The position numbers and the translations under genes were made by a program. A stretch of DNA of 64,000 nt from JAJFUI01 sp039698035 (lineage in GTDB: Bacteria > Planctomycetota > Planctomycetia > Pirellulales > Thermoguttaceae): contig JBDKSW010000009.1 in NCBI GenBank assembly GCA_039698035.1, positions 248,001 through 312,000 on the forward strand. The letters are read 5' to 3'. The notes below the pieces were generated by a model. The model saw only the letters and a list, made by a program, of their open reading frames with translations, was not told where the DNA came from and made no database searches. Positions 1 through 8,439 of this stretch are shown one piece after another; the first letter of the stretch is position 1, and each line of letters starts with the position of its first letter.

Positions 1-37
1 GGTCATCATTTGTCGATTGAGGTAACAGGAGAGGTCC

Positions 38-1261
38 ATGTCTACCACACGCGGCGTGCGGAGGGCGTTTACGTTGGTGGAATTGCTTGTGGTCATCGTG
101 ATCATCGGCATCCTTATTGCGCTGCTGTTGCCGGCCGTGCAGGCGGCCCGCGAGGCGGCCCGCAAAATGACCTGTAACAGCAACCTGAAACAGATCGGTT
201 TGGCCGTGCAGAACTACATGCAGGCCATGCGGGTGATGCCGCCAGGAACAGTCACCATCGGAGTCGCAACGCTGGAAGAAGCCGGCAGCGCCGATATCTG
301 GACTTCAGAGGTCACGTCGACGACGATCGGCAGCAGCACCACTCGGGGCGGCCAGGGCACCGGTTGGCTGCTCCGCATCATGAGCTACATCGAGGGCGAC
401 GCGCTGGCAAAGAACTGGAACTGGACGTGCCCCATCTCGAACCTGGATCAAACGAACAACCTGGGTTACAGCAACCTCAGAATCGCTTGTACGAACATCA
501 GCACTTTCTACTGCCCGACCCGCCGAAGCGAATTTCGGAGGGGCATCGATGACGCTGCTATTGGCACTGTCGGCTATCCCGTCCCGACAACTTATATTGC
601 CTTCTATACGAACGCCACAGCCAACAAGAGGGGCGTTAAGGGCGGCTGCACCGACTACGGCGGATGCGCTGGTCGGCACGCCTTCCATGCGCTCAGGGAA
701 AGTGGGAACCAAATCGCCAGCTATGCCACCGGCGGCTGCATCAACCCGGGCTACTTCCCCTCGGCAAATACAAAGTATACGGTCGCTGGCGAGCCGACAT
801 CCGGAACCACACTCAGCGTTCAGATGCTTAGCTCGAATAGGGACCCGATGAAACGTTATGGCATCTTCGGTCGGGTCAATGTCAGCACGAGCCCCGCGGA
901 TGTGAAGGACGGTTTGTCCAACACGATCCTAGCAGGTGAAATGCAGCGCATTACGACGAAGGCGACTTCATACCCCTTCAACGGCCCCGATATTGGCGTT
1001 AGTTACAGTTACGATGGCTGGGCGGTTGGCGGCGGAGCCACGTTGTTCAGCACGGGCATGATTTATCCCTACTCGTCGAGCCCCTATGGTCCCGTGATGA
1101 ACAATGGAGACCCTCGGTCGCCTGGCAGCACGCACAGCGGTGGCGCGAACTTCTGCTTGGGTGATGGCTCTGTGCATTTCCTCAGTGAGACGATCGACCC
1201 GAACGTTTTCGCCCTGCTCGGCAGCATGGCCGACAAGGTGGGGGTTCCGCCGATCGACTAA
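38..1261 (+). CDS. DUF1559 domain protein with prepilin-type N-terminus
   Basis: This 407-residue protein starts with a type IV prepilin-like cleavage/methylation signal: RRAFTLVELLVVI at residues 8-20, followed by one hydrophobic helix ending near LLPAVQAAREAAR. The C-terminus carries the DUF1559 (SBP_bac_10) signature, HSGG followed by LGDGSVHFLSE. The family occurs in large numbers in Planctomycetota and is thought to make secreted, pseudopilin-like surface proteins; its exact role is unknown. An AGGAGAGG ribosome site sits just before the ATG. Two hairpins follow the stop codon, the second terminator-like, so the gene is probably monocistronic. Processing would need a prepilin peptidase; the only homologue in this window (25492-26361) lacks the usual catalytic motif. 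Confidence 0.93.
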   Translation: MSTTRGVRRAFTLVELLVVIVIIGILIALLLPAVQAAREAARKMTCNSNLKQIGLAVQNYMQAMRVMPPGTVTIGVATLEEAGSADIWTSEVTSTTIGSSTTRGGQGTGWLLRIMSYIEGDALAKNWNWTCPISNLDQTNNLGYSNLRIACTNISTFYCPTRRSEFRRGIDDAAIGTVGYPVPTTYIAFYTNATANKRGVKGGCTDYGGCAGRHAFHALRESGNQIASYATGGCINPGYFPSANTKYTVAGEPTSGTTLSVQMLSSNRDPMKRYGIFGRVNVSTSPADVKDGLSNTILAGEMQRITTKATSYPFNGPDIGVSYSYDGWAVGGGATLFSTGMIYPYSSSPYGPVMNNGDPRSPGSTHSGGANFCLGDGSVHFLSETIDPNVFALLGSMADKVGVPPID

Positions 1262-1270
1262 GGCAGGCAC

Positions 1271-1302
1271 ACGCGTTGCCCGTTCGACAGGCAACGGCGT
1301 TT
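1271..1302 (+). terminator. Hairpin downstream of DUF1559 gene
   Basis: An inverted repeat, ACGCGTTGCC against GGCAACGGCGT, with a 9-base loop lies ten bases after the stop codon. It is the first of two tandem hairpins and has only a short T run after it. Confidence 0.4.
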
Positions 1303-1320
1303 ATGGTTAGAGTCCAACGG

Positions 1321-1364
1321 GTTGGGGCGGTGGCCGAAAAGGTTGCCGCCCCAACGGCTTTTCT
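1321..1364 (+). terminator. Terminator-like hairpin
   Basis: GTTGGGGCGG (1321-1330) pairs perfectly with CCGCCCCAAC (1346-1355) around a 15-base loop, followed by GGCTTTTCTT. It probably ends the transcript of the DUF1559 gene before the downstream kinase gene. Confidence 0.55.
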
Positions 1365-1508
1365 TGACGCGACGCGGCGCATTCTTGCTCTTTTGGAATG
1401 ACTCTGCAGGACTGGACGTCACCGTCCACGATTGGCTTTCGCCACGCCACGGTGGTATGCTCAAGAGTGTGTCGGCCATCCGACCGACTCTGGGAGGCGC
1501 GGACTTCG

Positions 1509-2750
1509 TTGAACCAGCCGGAACGTCCTAACTTCGAGCAGTGTGCCGTGCTGAGCGGCCTGTTGACCCAGCAGGAGCTCGACGCGGCGCGAGCGGCTCT
1601 GCGGTGGTCCGAGAAGGATGAGCTGGATGCCGACGCATCGGCCAGCGATCGGCAACTGGCCGACCGCCTGGTCGAGCTGGGCCGGCTCAACGCGTGGCAG
1701 GCCAAGCAGCTCCTCGATGGGCGGACGAAGTTCAATCTGGGGCCCTACCAGATCATCGATTCGATCGGCCAGGGGGCGATGGGGCAGGTTTTCAAGGCAC
1801 AGCACGGCAAGATGGGCCGCGTCGTGGCCATCAAGGTTCTGCCCCGCGACAAGTCGACGCCCGAGGCCATCGAAAATTTTACCCATGAGATTCGTGCCCT
1901 GGCGCGACTCGATCATCCCAAGCTCGTGGCCGCGCTCGACGCCGGCCAGGATGGATGCGTCTACTATCTGGTGACCGAGTATGTGCCGGGCATGGACCTC
2001 CGCAAGCTGGTCCGAGAGCGTGGACCGCTCGATCCGCATGTGGCGGCGTCGATCATCTTGCAGGTGGCCGAGGGTCTCGACTACGCGCATCGCCAGGGGA
2101 TCGTGCATCGGGACGTGAAGCCGGCCAACGTGTTGGTGTCGCCCGATGGCCAAGCGAAGCTCTCGGACCTGGGGCTTTCCGGCCCGCTCAACGACGCGGC
2201 GGAGAACGATCCGCGGTACGGGAAGATCGTGGGCACGGCCGACTACCTTTCGCCGGATCAGGTGCGCGATCCGTGGACGCCAGCCCCGGCTTGGGACGTC
2301 TATTCGCTTGGCTGCACCCTGTATTACGCCGTGACCGGCAAGGTTCCATTCCCGGGTGGCAGCACGGCGGACAAGGCCCGGGCCCATTGTGACTTGCGGC
2401 CGCTGGACCCAAGGCGGCTCAACCCGCGGCTGCAGGCGGAGTTTGTCGACGCGATGGCCGATATGATGGCGAAGGATCCATCCGAGCGATTGAGTTCGGC
2501 CAGCGAAGTCGTGAGCCGATTGACGCCCTTTCTTGCCCCGCCGTCGCCGCCGATGGTGTCTTGTGGCGGTCCTGCTTCGCTCGGCGAAGGCTTGGCCGCC
2601 GAGGCGTCAGCGATCCAAGCGGCGCCGCCCGTGCCGAAATCGCCGGGCGGGTCCTCGTGGTGGGCGCTGGGGGCGTTTGTGCTGGCGCCGCTGGCGTTGA
2701 CGGGCGCCGCTCTGCTGCTTTGGTGGCTTGCAAAGATTTTGCTGCGATAA
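1509..2750 (+). CDS. Membrane-anchored Ser/Thr protein kinase
   Basis: A Hanks-type kinase of 413 residues. After a ~65-residue planctomycete-type leader (LGRLNAWQAKQLLDG) comes the glycine-rich loop GQGAMGQVF, the ATP-binding lysine in AIKVLP, the catalytic loop HRDVKPANVL and a metal-binding motif read as DLG instead of DFG. A C-terminal transmembrane helix (WWALGAFVLAPLALTG) would anchor it with the kinase domain in the cytoplasm. The reading frame is open from 1398, but TTG at 1509 is preferred because GGGAGG lies 11 bases upstream and family similarity begins there. A STAS-domain gene follows on the same strand and may be a partner; this is inferred from position only. Substrates are unknown. 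Confidence 0.9.
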   Translation: MNQPERPNFEQCAVLSGLLTQQELDAARAALRWSEKDELDADASASDRQLADRLVELGRLNAWQAKQLLDGRTKFNLGPYQIIDSIGQGAMGQVFKAQHGKMGRVVAIKVLPRDKSTPEAIENFTHEIRALARLDHPKLVAALDAGQDGCVYYLVTEYVPGMDLRKLVRERGPLDPHVAASIILQVAEGLDYAHRQGIVHRDVKPANVLVSPDGQAKLSDLGLSGPLNDAAENDPRYGKIVGTADYLSPDQVRDPWTPAPAWDVYSLGCTLYYAVTGKVPFPGGSTADKARAHCDLRPLDPRRLNPRLQAEFVDAMADMMAKDPSERLSSASEVVSRLTPFLAPPSPPMVSCGGPASLGEGLAAEASAIQAAPPVPKSPGGSSWWALGAFVLAPLALTGAALLLWWLAKILLR

Positions 2751-2772
2751 AAGCAACCGCCCCTGCGTTCTT

Positions 2773-2784
2773 GCTTATATAAGC
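2773..2784. repeat. 12-bp perfect palindrome
   Basis: GCTTATATAAGC is its own reverse complement and lies 22 bases after the kinase stop codon, in the intergenic stretch before the STAS gene. It could be an operator or a small hairpin. Confidence 0.35.
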
Positions 2785-2850
2785 CGTGGAACGGTCCGCG
2801 CGCTGCAGCCGTTTGGCACGGAATCGCCTTGGTATCTCCCGTTGAGGGGG

Positions 2851-2878
2851 TTGCCAAAAAAACCGAAATTCGTAGCAT
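2851..2878 (+). promoter_or_regulatory. Candidate sigma-70 promoter of STAS gene
   Basis: TTGCCA (2851-2856), a 16-base spacer and TAGCAT (2873-2878) resemble -35 and -10 boxes. Transcription would start about 60 bases before the STAS-domain gene. Confidence 0.35.
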
Positions 2879-2944
2879 TGGGATTGAGGCAGGCTTTTCT
2901 AGTGTGAGTGCGCGGATCGCCGCGATTGAACGGGAGGACGCGCG

Positions 2945-3325
2945 ATGTCGACCATCACGTCCCGCTGTGTGTTGGACGTTCAACGGGGGCCGGACTGGCT
3001 CTTGGTGCGCATCAAGGAGTTTGACCCGGATCAGATTGGCGGGCCATCGTTGGCCGCACGTGTGTGCCATCTGATGGAGCAGCACTTTACGTACCGACTG
3101 GTGCTTGAACTGGAGCAGGCGCCGGTGCTCAACAGTCGGTTAATCTCGCAGTTGCTGGACCTGTATCGCTGGGTTGAAGAACGCGGCGGAGTGATGCGCG
3201 TCTGTGGTCTGTCGGCGCACAATCGAGAGGTCTTGCACGCGTGTCGGCTTGATGAGCAACTGTTGCCGTATCGCGATCGGCGAGAGGCCGTGATGGGCGG
3301 TCCACACTTCCCGCTGCCGCGCTAG
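2945..3325 (+). CDS. STAS-domain protein (anti-sigma factor antagonist-like)
   Basis: A 126-residue protein with the length and pattern of a stand-alone STAS domain: a first strand WLLVRI, a central VLELEQAPVLNSRLISQL segment and the final MRVCGLSAHNREVL portion. In SpoIIAA-type proteins the residue phosphorylated by a kinase is a Ser or Thr in the DSSG-like turn; here the equivalent stretch is LNSRLIS, so a phosphorylatable serine is present. GGGAGGA lies a few bases before the ATG. It sits downstream of a Ser/Thr kinase on the same strand, but no RsbW-type anti-sigma kinase is nearby, so a partner-switching role is only an inference. Confidence 0.8.
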   Translation: MSTITSRCVLDVQRGPDWLLVRIKEFDPDQIGGPSLAARVCHLMEQHFTYRLVLELEQAPVLNSRLISQLLDLYRWVEERGGVMRVCGLSAHNREVLHACRLDEQLLPYRDRREAVMGGPHFPLPR

Positions 3326-3405
3326 TCGTTCGACCGTGCATTGTCGGACAGCGGAGGATGAGTCTCGAACTCGTCCTGGGGCAGGCGGTTGCGGGTTGCC
3401 CGCGG

Positions 3406-3621
3406 TTATGCCCAGCAGACTTCGAGTTCGTTGGCGATTTCGGCCACGCCAGCGACGTGGCGGATCGCTTCCTGGGCCATCTGCTTCTGGAAATACGTGG
3501 CAACCACGCCTTTGAGGATCACGCGGCCCTCGCTCGTCTCAAACCGCAGGTTGCGGCGTCCGATGTAGGGGTTGCCTTCCAAGGCCGTAAGTACCCGATC
3601 GTCCAGCGGCATATCGATCAT
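3406..3621 (-). CDS. BON-domain protein
   Basis: A 71-residue protein that is essentially one BON domain. It shows the usual order: an initial helix (RVLTALEGNPYI), the strand pair around RVILKGVVATYFQKQ, and the closing helix and strand HVAGVAEIANELEV with the conserved glycine. BON domains bind phospholipids or act as structural modules in periplasmic proteins; OsmY carries two. No signal peptide or membrane helix is seen, so this copy looks cytoplasmic or is part of a complex. It is convergent with the STAS gene, with 80 bases between them. Family assignment is good; function is unknown. Confidence 0.78.
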   Translation of the reverse strand: MIDMPLDDRVLTALEGNPYIGRRNLRFETSEGRVILKGVVATYFQKQMAQEAIRHVAGVAEIANELEVCWA

Positions 3622-3752
3622 CTTTATTCACCCGTTGCCAGAAGTCTCTGACGATGGACCACTCTATCCAGGGGGGCTGGGGTTCGCGCCTGACCTCCCA
3701 ACTTAACGACTTTCGACTACTTCCATCGGCAATTCGGGTTCGCCCAGCCGAG

Positions 3753-3780
3753 AATACTCATTCAAGAGAATGGGTATTTT
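3753..3780 (+). terminator. Terminator-like hairpin
   Basis: AATACTCATTC (3753-3763) pairs with GAATGGGTATT (3768-3778) through 11 pairs with one G-U, closed by an AAGA tetraloop and ending in TTTT. No plus-strand gene lies immediately upstream, so what it terminates is unclear. Confidence 0.45.
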
Positions 3781-4033
3781 GAGTTGGGTGGTCGGGATTT
3801 TCCGAGTTTGCCGACTGTCCGTTCCGGCGGCCGTCGGCGACTCACCTCGGATCTTGCTGAGGAATGTTGCCAGGGGGTGGGGACGCGGAACACAAGCCCG
3901 TTGATAAAGATTAGCTCCCGGTCGGGGAGCAAGGCAAACTGCGTGGCGAAAAAAACGCCTTGGCGCGTCGTACGCGGCCTCGCCGCCACGGCCGATCTCG
4001 GGTCATGCGGGCTGGCTAAAGTGTGCGGCGCAA

Positions 4034-4069
4034 TAAAAACGCCCCGGAACCTGGAAGTTCGCGGGGCGT
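4034..4069 (-). terminator. Rho-independent terminator of serA
   Basis: Read on the minus strand, ACGCCCCGCGAAC pairs with GTTCCGGGGCGT with one bulged base, and is followed by TTTTTATTG. It begins about 25 bases after the serA stop codon, the standard position and form for an intrinsic terminator. Confidence 0.8.
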
Positions 4070-4094
4070 GTGCATCGAATCTTGCGGCAACGGC

Positions 4095-5063
4095 TCAGGC
4101 GTTGGGGCCGCGAGCCGGCATGTTGACCGACTGCTTGATCGCGCCGGTGGCGAAGAAGTCGATCAGCAACTCGGCCGCCTCGCCAGCCACGTTGTTCTGG
4201 GCGTCCACCGTGCTCGCGCCCAGGTGCGGCGTGCAGAGTGCGCCGGGCATGCCGAACAGCGGGCTTTCGGTGCAAGGCTCGGTGGGATAGACGTCCAAGG
4301 CCACGCCGGCCAGTTGACCGCTGCGAAGCCCCTCGGCCAGCGCGGCCTCATCGTAGATGCCGCCGCGGGCGCAGTTGATCAGCCGGGCCCCCTTCTTCAG
4401 CATCGAGACTTCCTTCGGGCCGATCAGGCCCTTGGTTTCCGGCGTCAAGGTCGTGTGAACGGTCAGGTAATCGACGCGCGGGAGCATCTCGCGGGCCGTC
4501 GCGCACGGCTCGATGCCCAGTTCCTGGATCTTGGCGGCCGGTACGAACGGATCGTAGCCAAGCAGCTTCATTTCCAGTCCCCGGGCGCGGCTGGCCACGG
4601 CCTGTCCAACGCGGCCCAGGCCGATGATGCCCAACGTCTTGCCGGCCAGTTCAACGCCCATGAACTTCTTGCGGTCCCAGCGTCCCTCGATCAGGCTTTG
4701 GTAGGCCGGGGCGATCTGGCGCGAGACGGCCAACATCAGGGCGATCGTCAGCTCGGCCGTCGAGAGTGTGTTGCCGCCCGGCGTGTTCATGACGACGATC
4801 CCTTGTTGCGTGGCCGTCGGCACGTCGATGTTGTCGACGCCGACGCCTGCCCGGGCGATGGCCTTCAGCCGCGTGTTGCCCTTCAGGATGTCGGCCGTGA
4901 TTTTTACCCCGCTGCGGCAGATCGCGCCATCGGACTCGAGCAAGGCATTGCGGAGGTCATCGCCCTTGAGACCCGTGCGAATCTCCACCGTGAGGCCCTT
5001 GGCCGACTGGAGCAACTGGATGCCGTCCTGGGAAAGGTCGTCGAGTACGATGATTTTGGGCAT
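4095..5063 (-). CDS. serA: D-3-phosphoglycerate dehydrogenase, short form
   Basis: A 322-residue D-2-hydroxyacid dehydrogenase that would oxidise 3-phosphoglycerate in serine biosynthesis. The NAD-binding fold shows GLGRVGQ; the catalytic Arg is in NCARGG, the Glu in the following segment, and the His in TPHLGAST. IARAGVGVDNIDV is typical of SerA. Most SerA proteins of this type have about 530 residues with ASB and ACT regulatory domains; both are absent, so serine feedback through ACT is not expected. GGAGG precedes the ATG and a terminator follows the gene. A related hydroxyacid dehydrogenase with another substrate cannot be excluded, but SerA is the best match. Confidence 0.83.
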   Translation of the reverse strand: MPKIIVLDDLSQDGIQLLQSAKGLTVEIRTGLKGDDLRNALLESDGAICRSGVKITADILKGNTRLKAIARAGVGVDNIDVPTATQQGIVVMNTPGGNTLSTAELTIALMLAVSRQIAPAYQSLIEGRWDRKKFMGVELAGKTLGIIGLGRVGQAVASRARGLEMKLLGYDPFVPAAKIQELGIEPCATAREMLPRVDYLTVHTTLTPETKGLIGPKEVSMLKKGARLINCARGGIYDEAALAEGLRSGQLAGVALDVYPTEPCTESPLFGMPGALCTPHLGASTVDAQNNVAGEAAELLIDFFATGAIKQSVNMPARGPNA

Positions 5064-5148
5064 GGTCGGTTCTTACTTCCTCCAATGAGCAAAAGGCGAT
5101 GAAAGCGTCGATCTTCCGCCGAGTGAAGCGGGCGGCCGCGGGCCGTCA

Positions 5149-5177
5149 ATTATGGCCACGAAGCGGACGCGAGGCAA
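5149..5177 (-). promoter_or_regulatory. Candidate promoter of serA
   Basis: On the minus strand TTGCCT (5172-5177) and CATAAT (5149-5154) are separated by 17 bases. Transcription would start about 80 bases before the serA ATG. Confidence 0.4.
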
Positions 5178-5230
5178 TGGGCGCTCGCGGCTGCCGTGCA
5201 ATCTGGCGTTCCAAAATCGGACGTGCGTCG

Positions 5231-5485
5231 TTATTCCTCGTCTTCTGGCCCGGTGGGTCGGCCCAGGACGCCGACGGCGAGTGACAGGACAAGGCCCACC
5301 AAATCGATGACCCAGAGGATGCCTCCGAGCAGCGCGATGCGAAACAGAAAGACTTGGCCCCAAGGGTCGCCCATTCCCGCCAAGAGCCAGCCGACCGCAA
5401 CGACGACGCAGATGGCGATCGGCAACAAAACGGCCGCGACGAGGAGTGCGACAGTGACTCGCTGGGGGATCAAAGGCTGCTGCAT
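5231..5485 (-). CDS. Small two-helix membrane protein
   Basis: An 84-residue protein with two strongly hydrophobic segments: VTVALLVAAVLLPIAI near residues 11-26, continuing to about residue 37, and FRIALLGGILWVIDLVG near residues 48-64, extending to about 74. The C-terminal tail is acidic (GPEDEE). This fits a small inner-membrane protein. No known family is recognised. It lies between trxA and serA on the same strand, with 221 bases to trxA and 167 bases to serA, so a joint transcript is possible but not shown. The frame is conserved-looking in its hydrophobic layout, and no alternative frame explains the region better. Confidence 0.65.
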   Translation of the reverse strand: MQQPLIPQRVTVALLVAAVLLPIAICVVVAVGWLLAGMGDPWGQVFLFRIALLGGILWVIDLVGLVLSLAVGVLGRPTGPEDEE

Positions 5486-5706
5486 AGTCCGCTTTCGCTA
5501 TTTTCTCTAATTTTGCGGACCAGCAAACTCGTTGTCAAGCCGTGGCAGGCGGAACCGGAAGAACCGCGAGGTCCCTTGCGAGGTGTCACGGCTGAGCGCA
5601 GCAAAGAATCCGCGCCGTGCAGCGTAACCTACGCTGCTCCAACGAGATCCATCGCCGCGCTCGAGATGGCAGACGTCCCGCGTCCGATTGCCGGCAGGCG
5701 TGATGG

Positions 5707-6033
5707 CTAGGCCAACGCCTCGTCGATGGCGTCTTGGAGGCGTTTTTTGGGCTGGACACCGACGAAACGGTCGGCCACCTCGCCGCCCTTGAAGATCATC
5801 AGGGTGGGGATGCTGCTGACGCCGAACGTGGCGGCCGTGTTCGGGCTGTCGTCGATGTTGACCTTGGCGACCTTCAACGTGCCCTGGTTGTCGCGTGCCA
5901 ACTCCTCGACGATTGGCGCAATCATTCGGCAGGGACCGCACCACGGGGCCCAGAAATCAACCAAGACCGGCTCGGCCGACTGCAAGACTTCGTTCTGAAA
6001 ATCTTGGTCCGAAATTTCCCTGATGTTCGCCAT
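5707..6033 (-). CDS. trxA: Thioredoxin
   Basis: A 108-residue classical thioredoxin: the active site WCGPC lies in VDFWAPWCGPCRM, the buried Asp in VDFWA, and the cis-proline segment in VSSIPTLMIF, with the C-terminal GxxxKxxL-like end. It reduces protein disulfides in the cytoplasm with electrons from thioredoxin reductase. There is no signal peptide. GGAAGGAGA precedes the ATG at a good distance. A strong-looking promoter lies about 160 bases upstream (6195-6222), which gives a long 5' leader. The length equals that of E. coli TrxA. Confidence 0.96.
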   Translation of the reverse strand: MANIREISDQDFQNEVLQSAEPVLVDFWAPWCGPCRMIAPIVEELARDNQGTLKVAKVNIDDSPNTAATFGVSSIPTLMIFKGGEVADRFVGVQPKKRLQDAIDEALA

Positions 6034-6194
6034 GCAATTGGTCTCCTTCCGGGCGTGGTGGCCGCGGCAATTGGTTGCTCTTCAAAAATGCTCCGCGACC
6101 AAACGGCCACGGTCTCATCCCGACTCCAATTCAGGCCCGCGCGGCACCATTCGGTCGCGCAACCTTGGATTGGAAATCGCATAACAATGGCCGA

Positions 6195-6222
6195 ATTATA
6201 GCGCTCGGTGCAGGAGCGTCAA
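6195..6222 (-). promoter_or_regulatory. Promoter of trxA
   Basis: On the minus strand TTGACG (6217-6222), a 16-base spacer and a perfect TATAAT (6195-6200). Transcription would begin near 6188, leaving a leader of about 155 bases before trxA. Confidence 0.6.
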
Positions 6223-6252
6223 CCCACCCAGTGAACGAGGGGGAGCCGGCGG

Positions 6253-7461
6253 CTATCGGACGCGGCAGCGGAAGCGGAGGATGCCGCCCTTGGTCGGAGC
6301 AAGCGGTCCGGCCAGCTCGCAACGCACGGCGACCGAGTCGCCCTCGTTGGGCTGCGTCGAGACTTTCGCCTCGACACTGCATTCGGCGCTGCCGGGCACG
6401 AACTCCAGCCGCGTGCTCAGGCTGTCGATGATGACGACCTTGGCGATCGGCTGATCGCCCAGGTTGTCGAAGCGAAGTGTGAAGGTGACTTCTTCGCCCG
6501 GCTTGGCCATGGCCGTGGAAGCCAACTTGACGAGCCGCAACCGTGGCCGGCCTTCGGTCGAGACCGTGTAGATCGAACGAACGTCGTCGTACTTGACCGT
6601 GGCCATTGCGCCCTTGCGATCCAGAACGATCTGGACTGCTTGGTTGTGCGACCAGGCGATGGCGGCGTTCGAACTCTTGGCCAGGAACGCCATCTCGGCC
6701 TCTTTGTAGGCGCCGATGCGGATGACCGAGAGATTCTCGTAGGGTTTGAAACCGTTTTGGAAGCTTCGCGGGCCGACGGCGCTGGACATCGCGCCATCGC
6801 CCTGCCGGGTTCGCATGGCGACGGCCGGCCGCGCAGCGATCTGGTCGTTCGGTTGAATGTTCTGCTTTGCGTGGCCGACGAACTGGTTCGACGTGGGCGT
6901 GCTGGGCCCGACCGGCTTGCTGACGCCGCTCAGTTGTTGCCGTTCCTCGTGGGCCACGAGGCCAACGACCTGACGGACGGCCCCGAACCGTGGGCTGTAG
7001 ACGCAGACGCGATTGCTCGGCTCGACGACCGTGCGACCGTCAAGCGTCTTATATGCGGCAACGGTGTCTTCCATTTCGACGCCGCCCACCTCGCCGCGGC
7101 CGCTGACCATGGCAGGCCGGCCCTCGTCGCCGCCATCGCACAAGTATTCATCGCGCGGCCACGGCTTGCGAATCCCAGGCGGCGACCAAGGTGTCTCGGC
7201 TTGGCACGGCACGACGTTCGATGGGTCTGACGGACATGGTGCGGTCGGCGTTAGAGCCCCGGCGTACGCATCCGCCGGCAACGAGGCGTTTGCCGTCTCT
7301 GGGCAAGCCTCGGCCCGATGCCGTGCGGCGCCGCTCGTGCGGCATCCCGAAAGAATCAGGACGCACAGCGCGATCAGGGCCATGCGCCAAGCGCGATGCC
7401 AGGCGAGAGTTCGATCGCCTGACGTGGCGTGGGCGACAGGATGGGGGCCGGAGGAATGCAT
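6253..7461 (-). CDS. Lipoprotein with DUF11-like repeat domain
   Basis: A 402-residue exported protein. The N-terminus has a basic stretch, a hydrophobic core (MALIALCVLIL) and a lipobox-like LSGC, so it is probably a lipoprotein. Starts at 7461 or at an internal ATG (7383) just before the core are both possible. The last ~120 residues form a DUF11/CARDB-like immunoglobulin-fold domain: KPGEEVTFTLRFDNLGDQPI and VVIIDSLSTRLEFVPGS. Such domains occur in bacterial surface and adhesion proteins. The middle region (about residues 120-280) matches nothing recognised. It is last in a minus-strand run after two paralogous exported proteins, only 24 bases from the second, so the three probably share a transcript and act together at the cell envelope. 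Confidence 0.8.
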   Translation of the reverse strand: MHSSGPHPVAHATSGDRTLAWHRAWRMALIALCVLILSGCRTSGAARHRAEACPETANASLPADAYAGALTPTAPCPSDPSNVVPCQAETPWSPPGIRKPWPRDEYLCDGGDEGRPAMVSGRGEVGGVEMEDTVAAYKTLDGRTVVEPSNRVCVYSPRFGAVRQVVGLVAHEERQQLSGVSKPVGPSTPTSNQFVGHAKQNIQPNDQIAARPAVAMRTRQGDGAMSSAVGPRSFQNGFKPYENLSVIRIGAYKEAEMAFLAKSSNAAIAWSHNQAVQIVLDRKGAMATVKYDDVRSIYTVSTEGRPRLRLVKLASTAMAKPGEEVTFTLRFDNLGDQPIAKVVIIDSLSTRLEFVPGSAECSVEAKVSTQPNEGDSVAVRCELAGPLAPTKGGILRFRCRVR

Positions 7462-7485
7462 GAGCTGGGCGATCGGGTGATGACG

Positions 7486-8322
7486 TTAACGGCCGCTTGG
7501 CAGCCTGAGTTCCCTGGCCGCGGTTTTTCCCTGCGCGTCTTGCGCCGAAGTGGCCGGCGGTGGCGACAGGTTAGTGACCTTTCGGACCGGGGCCTTCTCC
7601 GATGGAATATCGAGCCACGCGGGCGAGCCAAAAAAGAACTGCGTGTCGAGCTTCTGATCTGGCAAGCGACCGCCAAGACGCAAGATGGCCACTGGGCGAC
7701 CGAGCCCATCGGCGACGGCCAACGGGTCTTGGCCGGCGGCGGCCTCGAACCAATCCTGATGTTGCGGATTCTCGCGTGCTGGGATGGCGTTTTGAGGATC
7801 TTCGAGGTAGATGACCCGCGTGACGAACTTGCCGTCCGCGGCCAACCTCAGATCATCCTCGGTGATTTCGATGGGAATCGGAAACCGACAGGCCTGGCCT
7901 GGCGGCGCGTAAAGCCGGTCGATGACTTCGATGGTCGGAAACACCTCGACGCCCGCGGCCAAGCGGATGTTGGTCACACGGAGGCGATAGACGGCGCCGA
8001 TGAGGAAGCCGGCCTTGCGAGGGCCCTGCTGCGACCGGTCGAATTGTTGGTCTACCGCCAGCGAGACCAAGGCCCCGGCGGGGGCCTTGATCTCGACCGG
8101 CTGGTAATACCCTGGCAATGGTCCGCCCCGCTGCAATTGCGCGCTGCCAATCGCTCCCGGCGGCATCACACCGTGATGCAAGTAGTGCACGCTGGGTTGC
8201 TGGGCCGACAGCGTTGTCGCGTAGCCCAGCGACCAGAGCACCAGCACTGCAATCCTGTTGGCAAACCGTCGGCGGAACCCCGCCCGACTTGCCAAACTGC
8301 GGATCGATCGGACCATTGCCAT
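7486..8322 (-). CDS. Secreted protein, paralogue of upstream gene
   Basis: A 278-residue exported protein. The frame is open to 8577, but the segment before 8322 reads through an intergenic inverted repeat, so the ATG at 8322 (or 8316) is preferred; it gives a basic start, a hydrophobic core (IAVLVLWSLGYATTL) and a signal-peptidase site at LSAQQ. The core (VYRLRVTNI, AGVEVFPTIEVIDRL, EITEDDLRLAADGKFVTRVIYL) aligns along its length with the gene at 8490-9656. Both look like members of one planctomycete family of unknown role. No catalytic motif is seen; a structural or ligand-binding envelope protein is more likely than an enzyme. Confidence 0.75.
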   Translation of the reverse strand: MAMVRSIRSLASRAGFRRRFANRIAVLVLWSLGYATTLSAQQPSVHYLHHGVMPPGAIGSAQLQRGGPLPGYYQPVEIKAPAGALVSLAVDQQFDRSQQGPRKAGFLIGAVYRLRVTNIRLAAGVEVFPTIEVIDRLYAPPGQACRFPIPIEITEDDLRLAADGKFVTRVIYLEDPQNAIPARENPQHQDWFEAAAGQDPLAVADGLGRPVAILRLGGRLPDQKLDTQFFFGSPAWLDIPSEKAPVRKVTNLSPPPATSAQDAQGKTAARELRLPSGR

Positions 8323-8393
8323 GTCGAGATTCGGTAAGGAACTGGTTGAAAGAGGTCGCTTGAAAAGTTGCGTCGTTCTCGGATCGTGCCGGA

Positions 8394-8422
8394 AGCCCAC
8401 GGGTTTTCGCGTCACGTGGGCT
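8394..8422. repeat. Inverted repeat with GCCCACG core
   Basis: AGCCCACG (8394-8401) and CGTGGGCT (8415-8422) can pair around a 13-base loop. The same GCCCACG/CGTGGGC core recurs in the hairpin at 15280-15306. Confidence 0.4.
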
Positions 8423-8439
8423 GTGAGCTTGTTTTTGCT

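Larger units (their letters stand above)
3622..4094. other. Intergenic stretch with two hairpins
   Basis: No convincing gene lies in these 473 bases. A 75-codon minus-strand frame (3762-3989) has no recognisable similarity. The stretch holds a plus-strand hairpin at 3753-3780 and the serA terminator at 4034-4069. Confidence 0.6.

Noticed and set aside
3762..3989. 75-codon minus-strand frame between the BON and serA genes
   Set aside because: No recognisable family, no ribosome site, and it overlaps a terminator-like hairpin.
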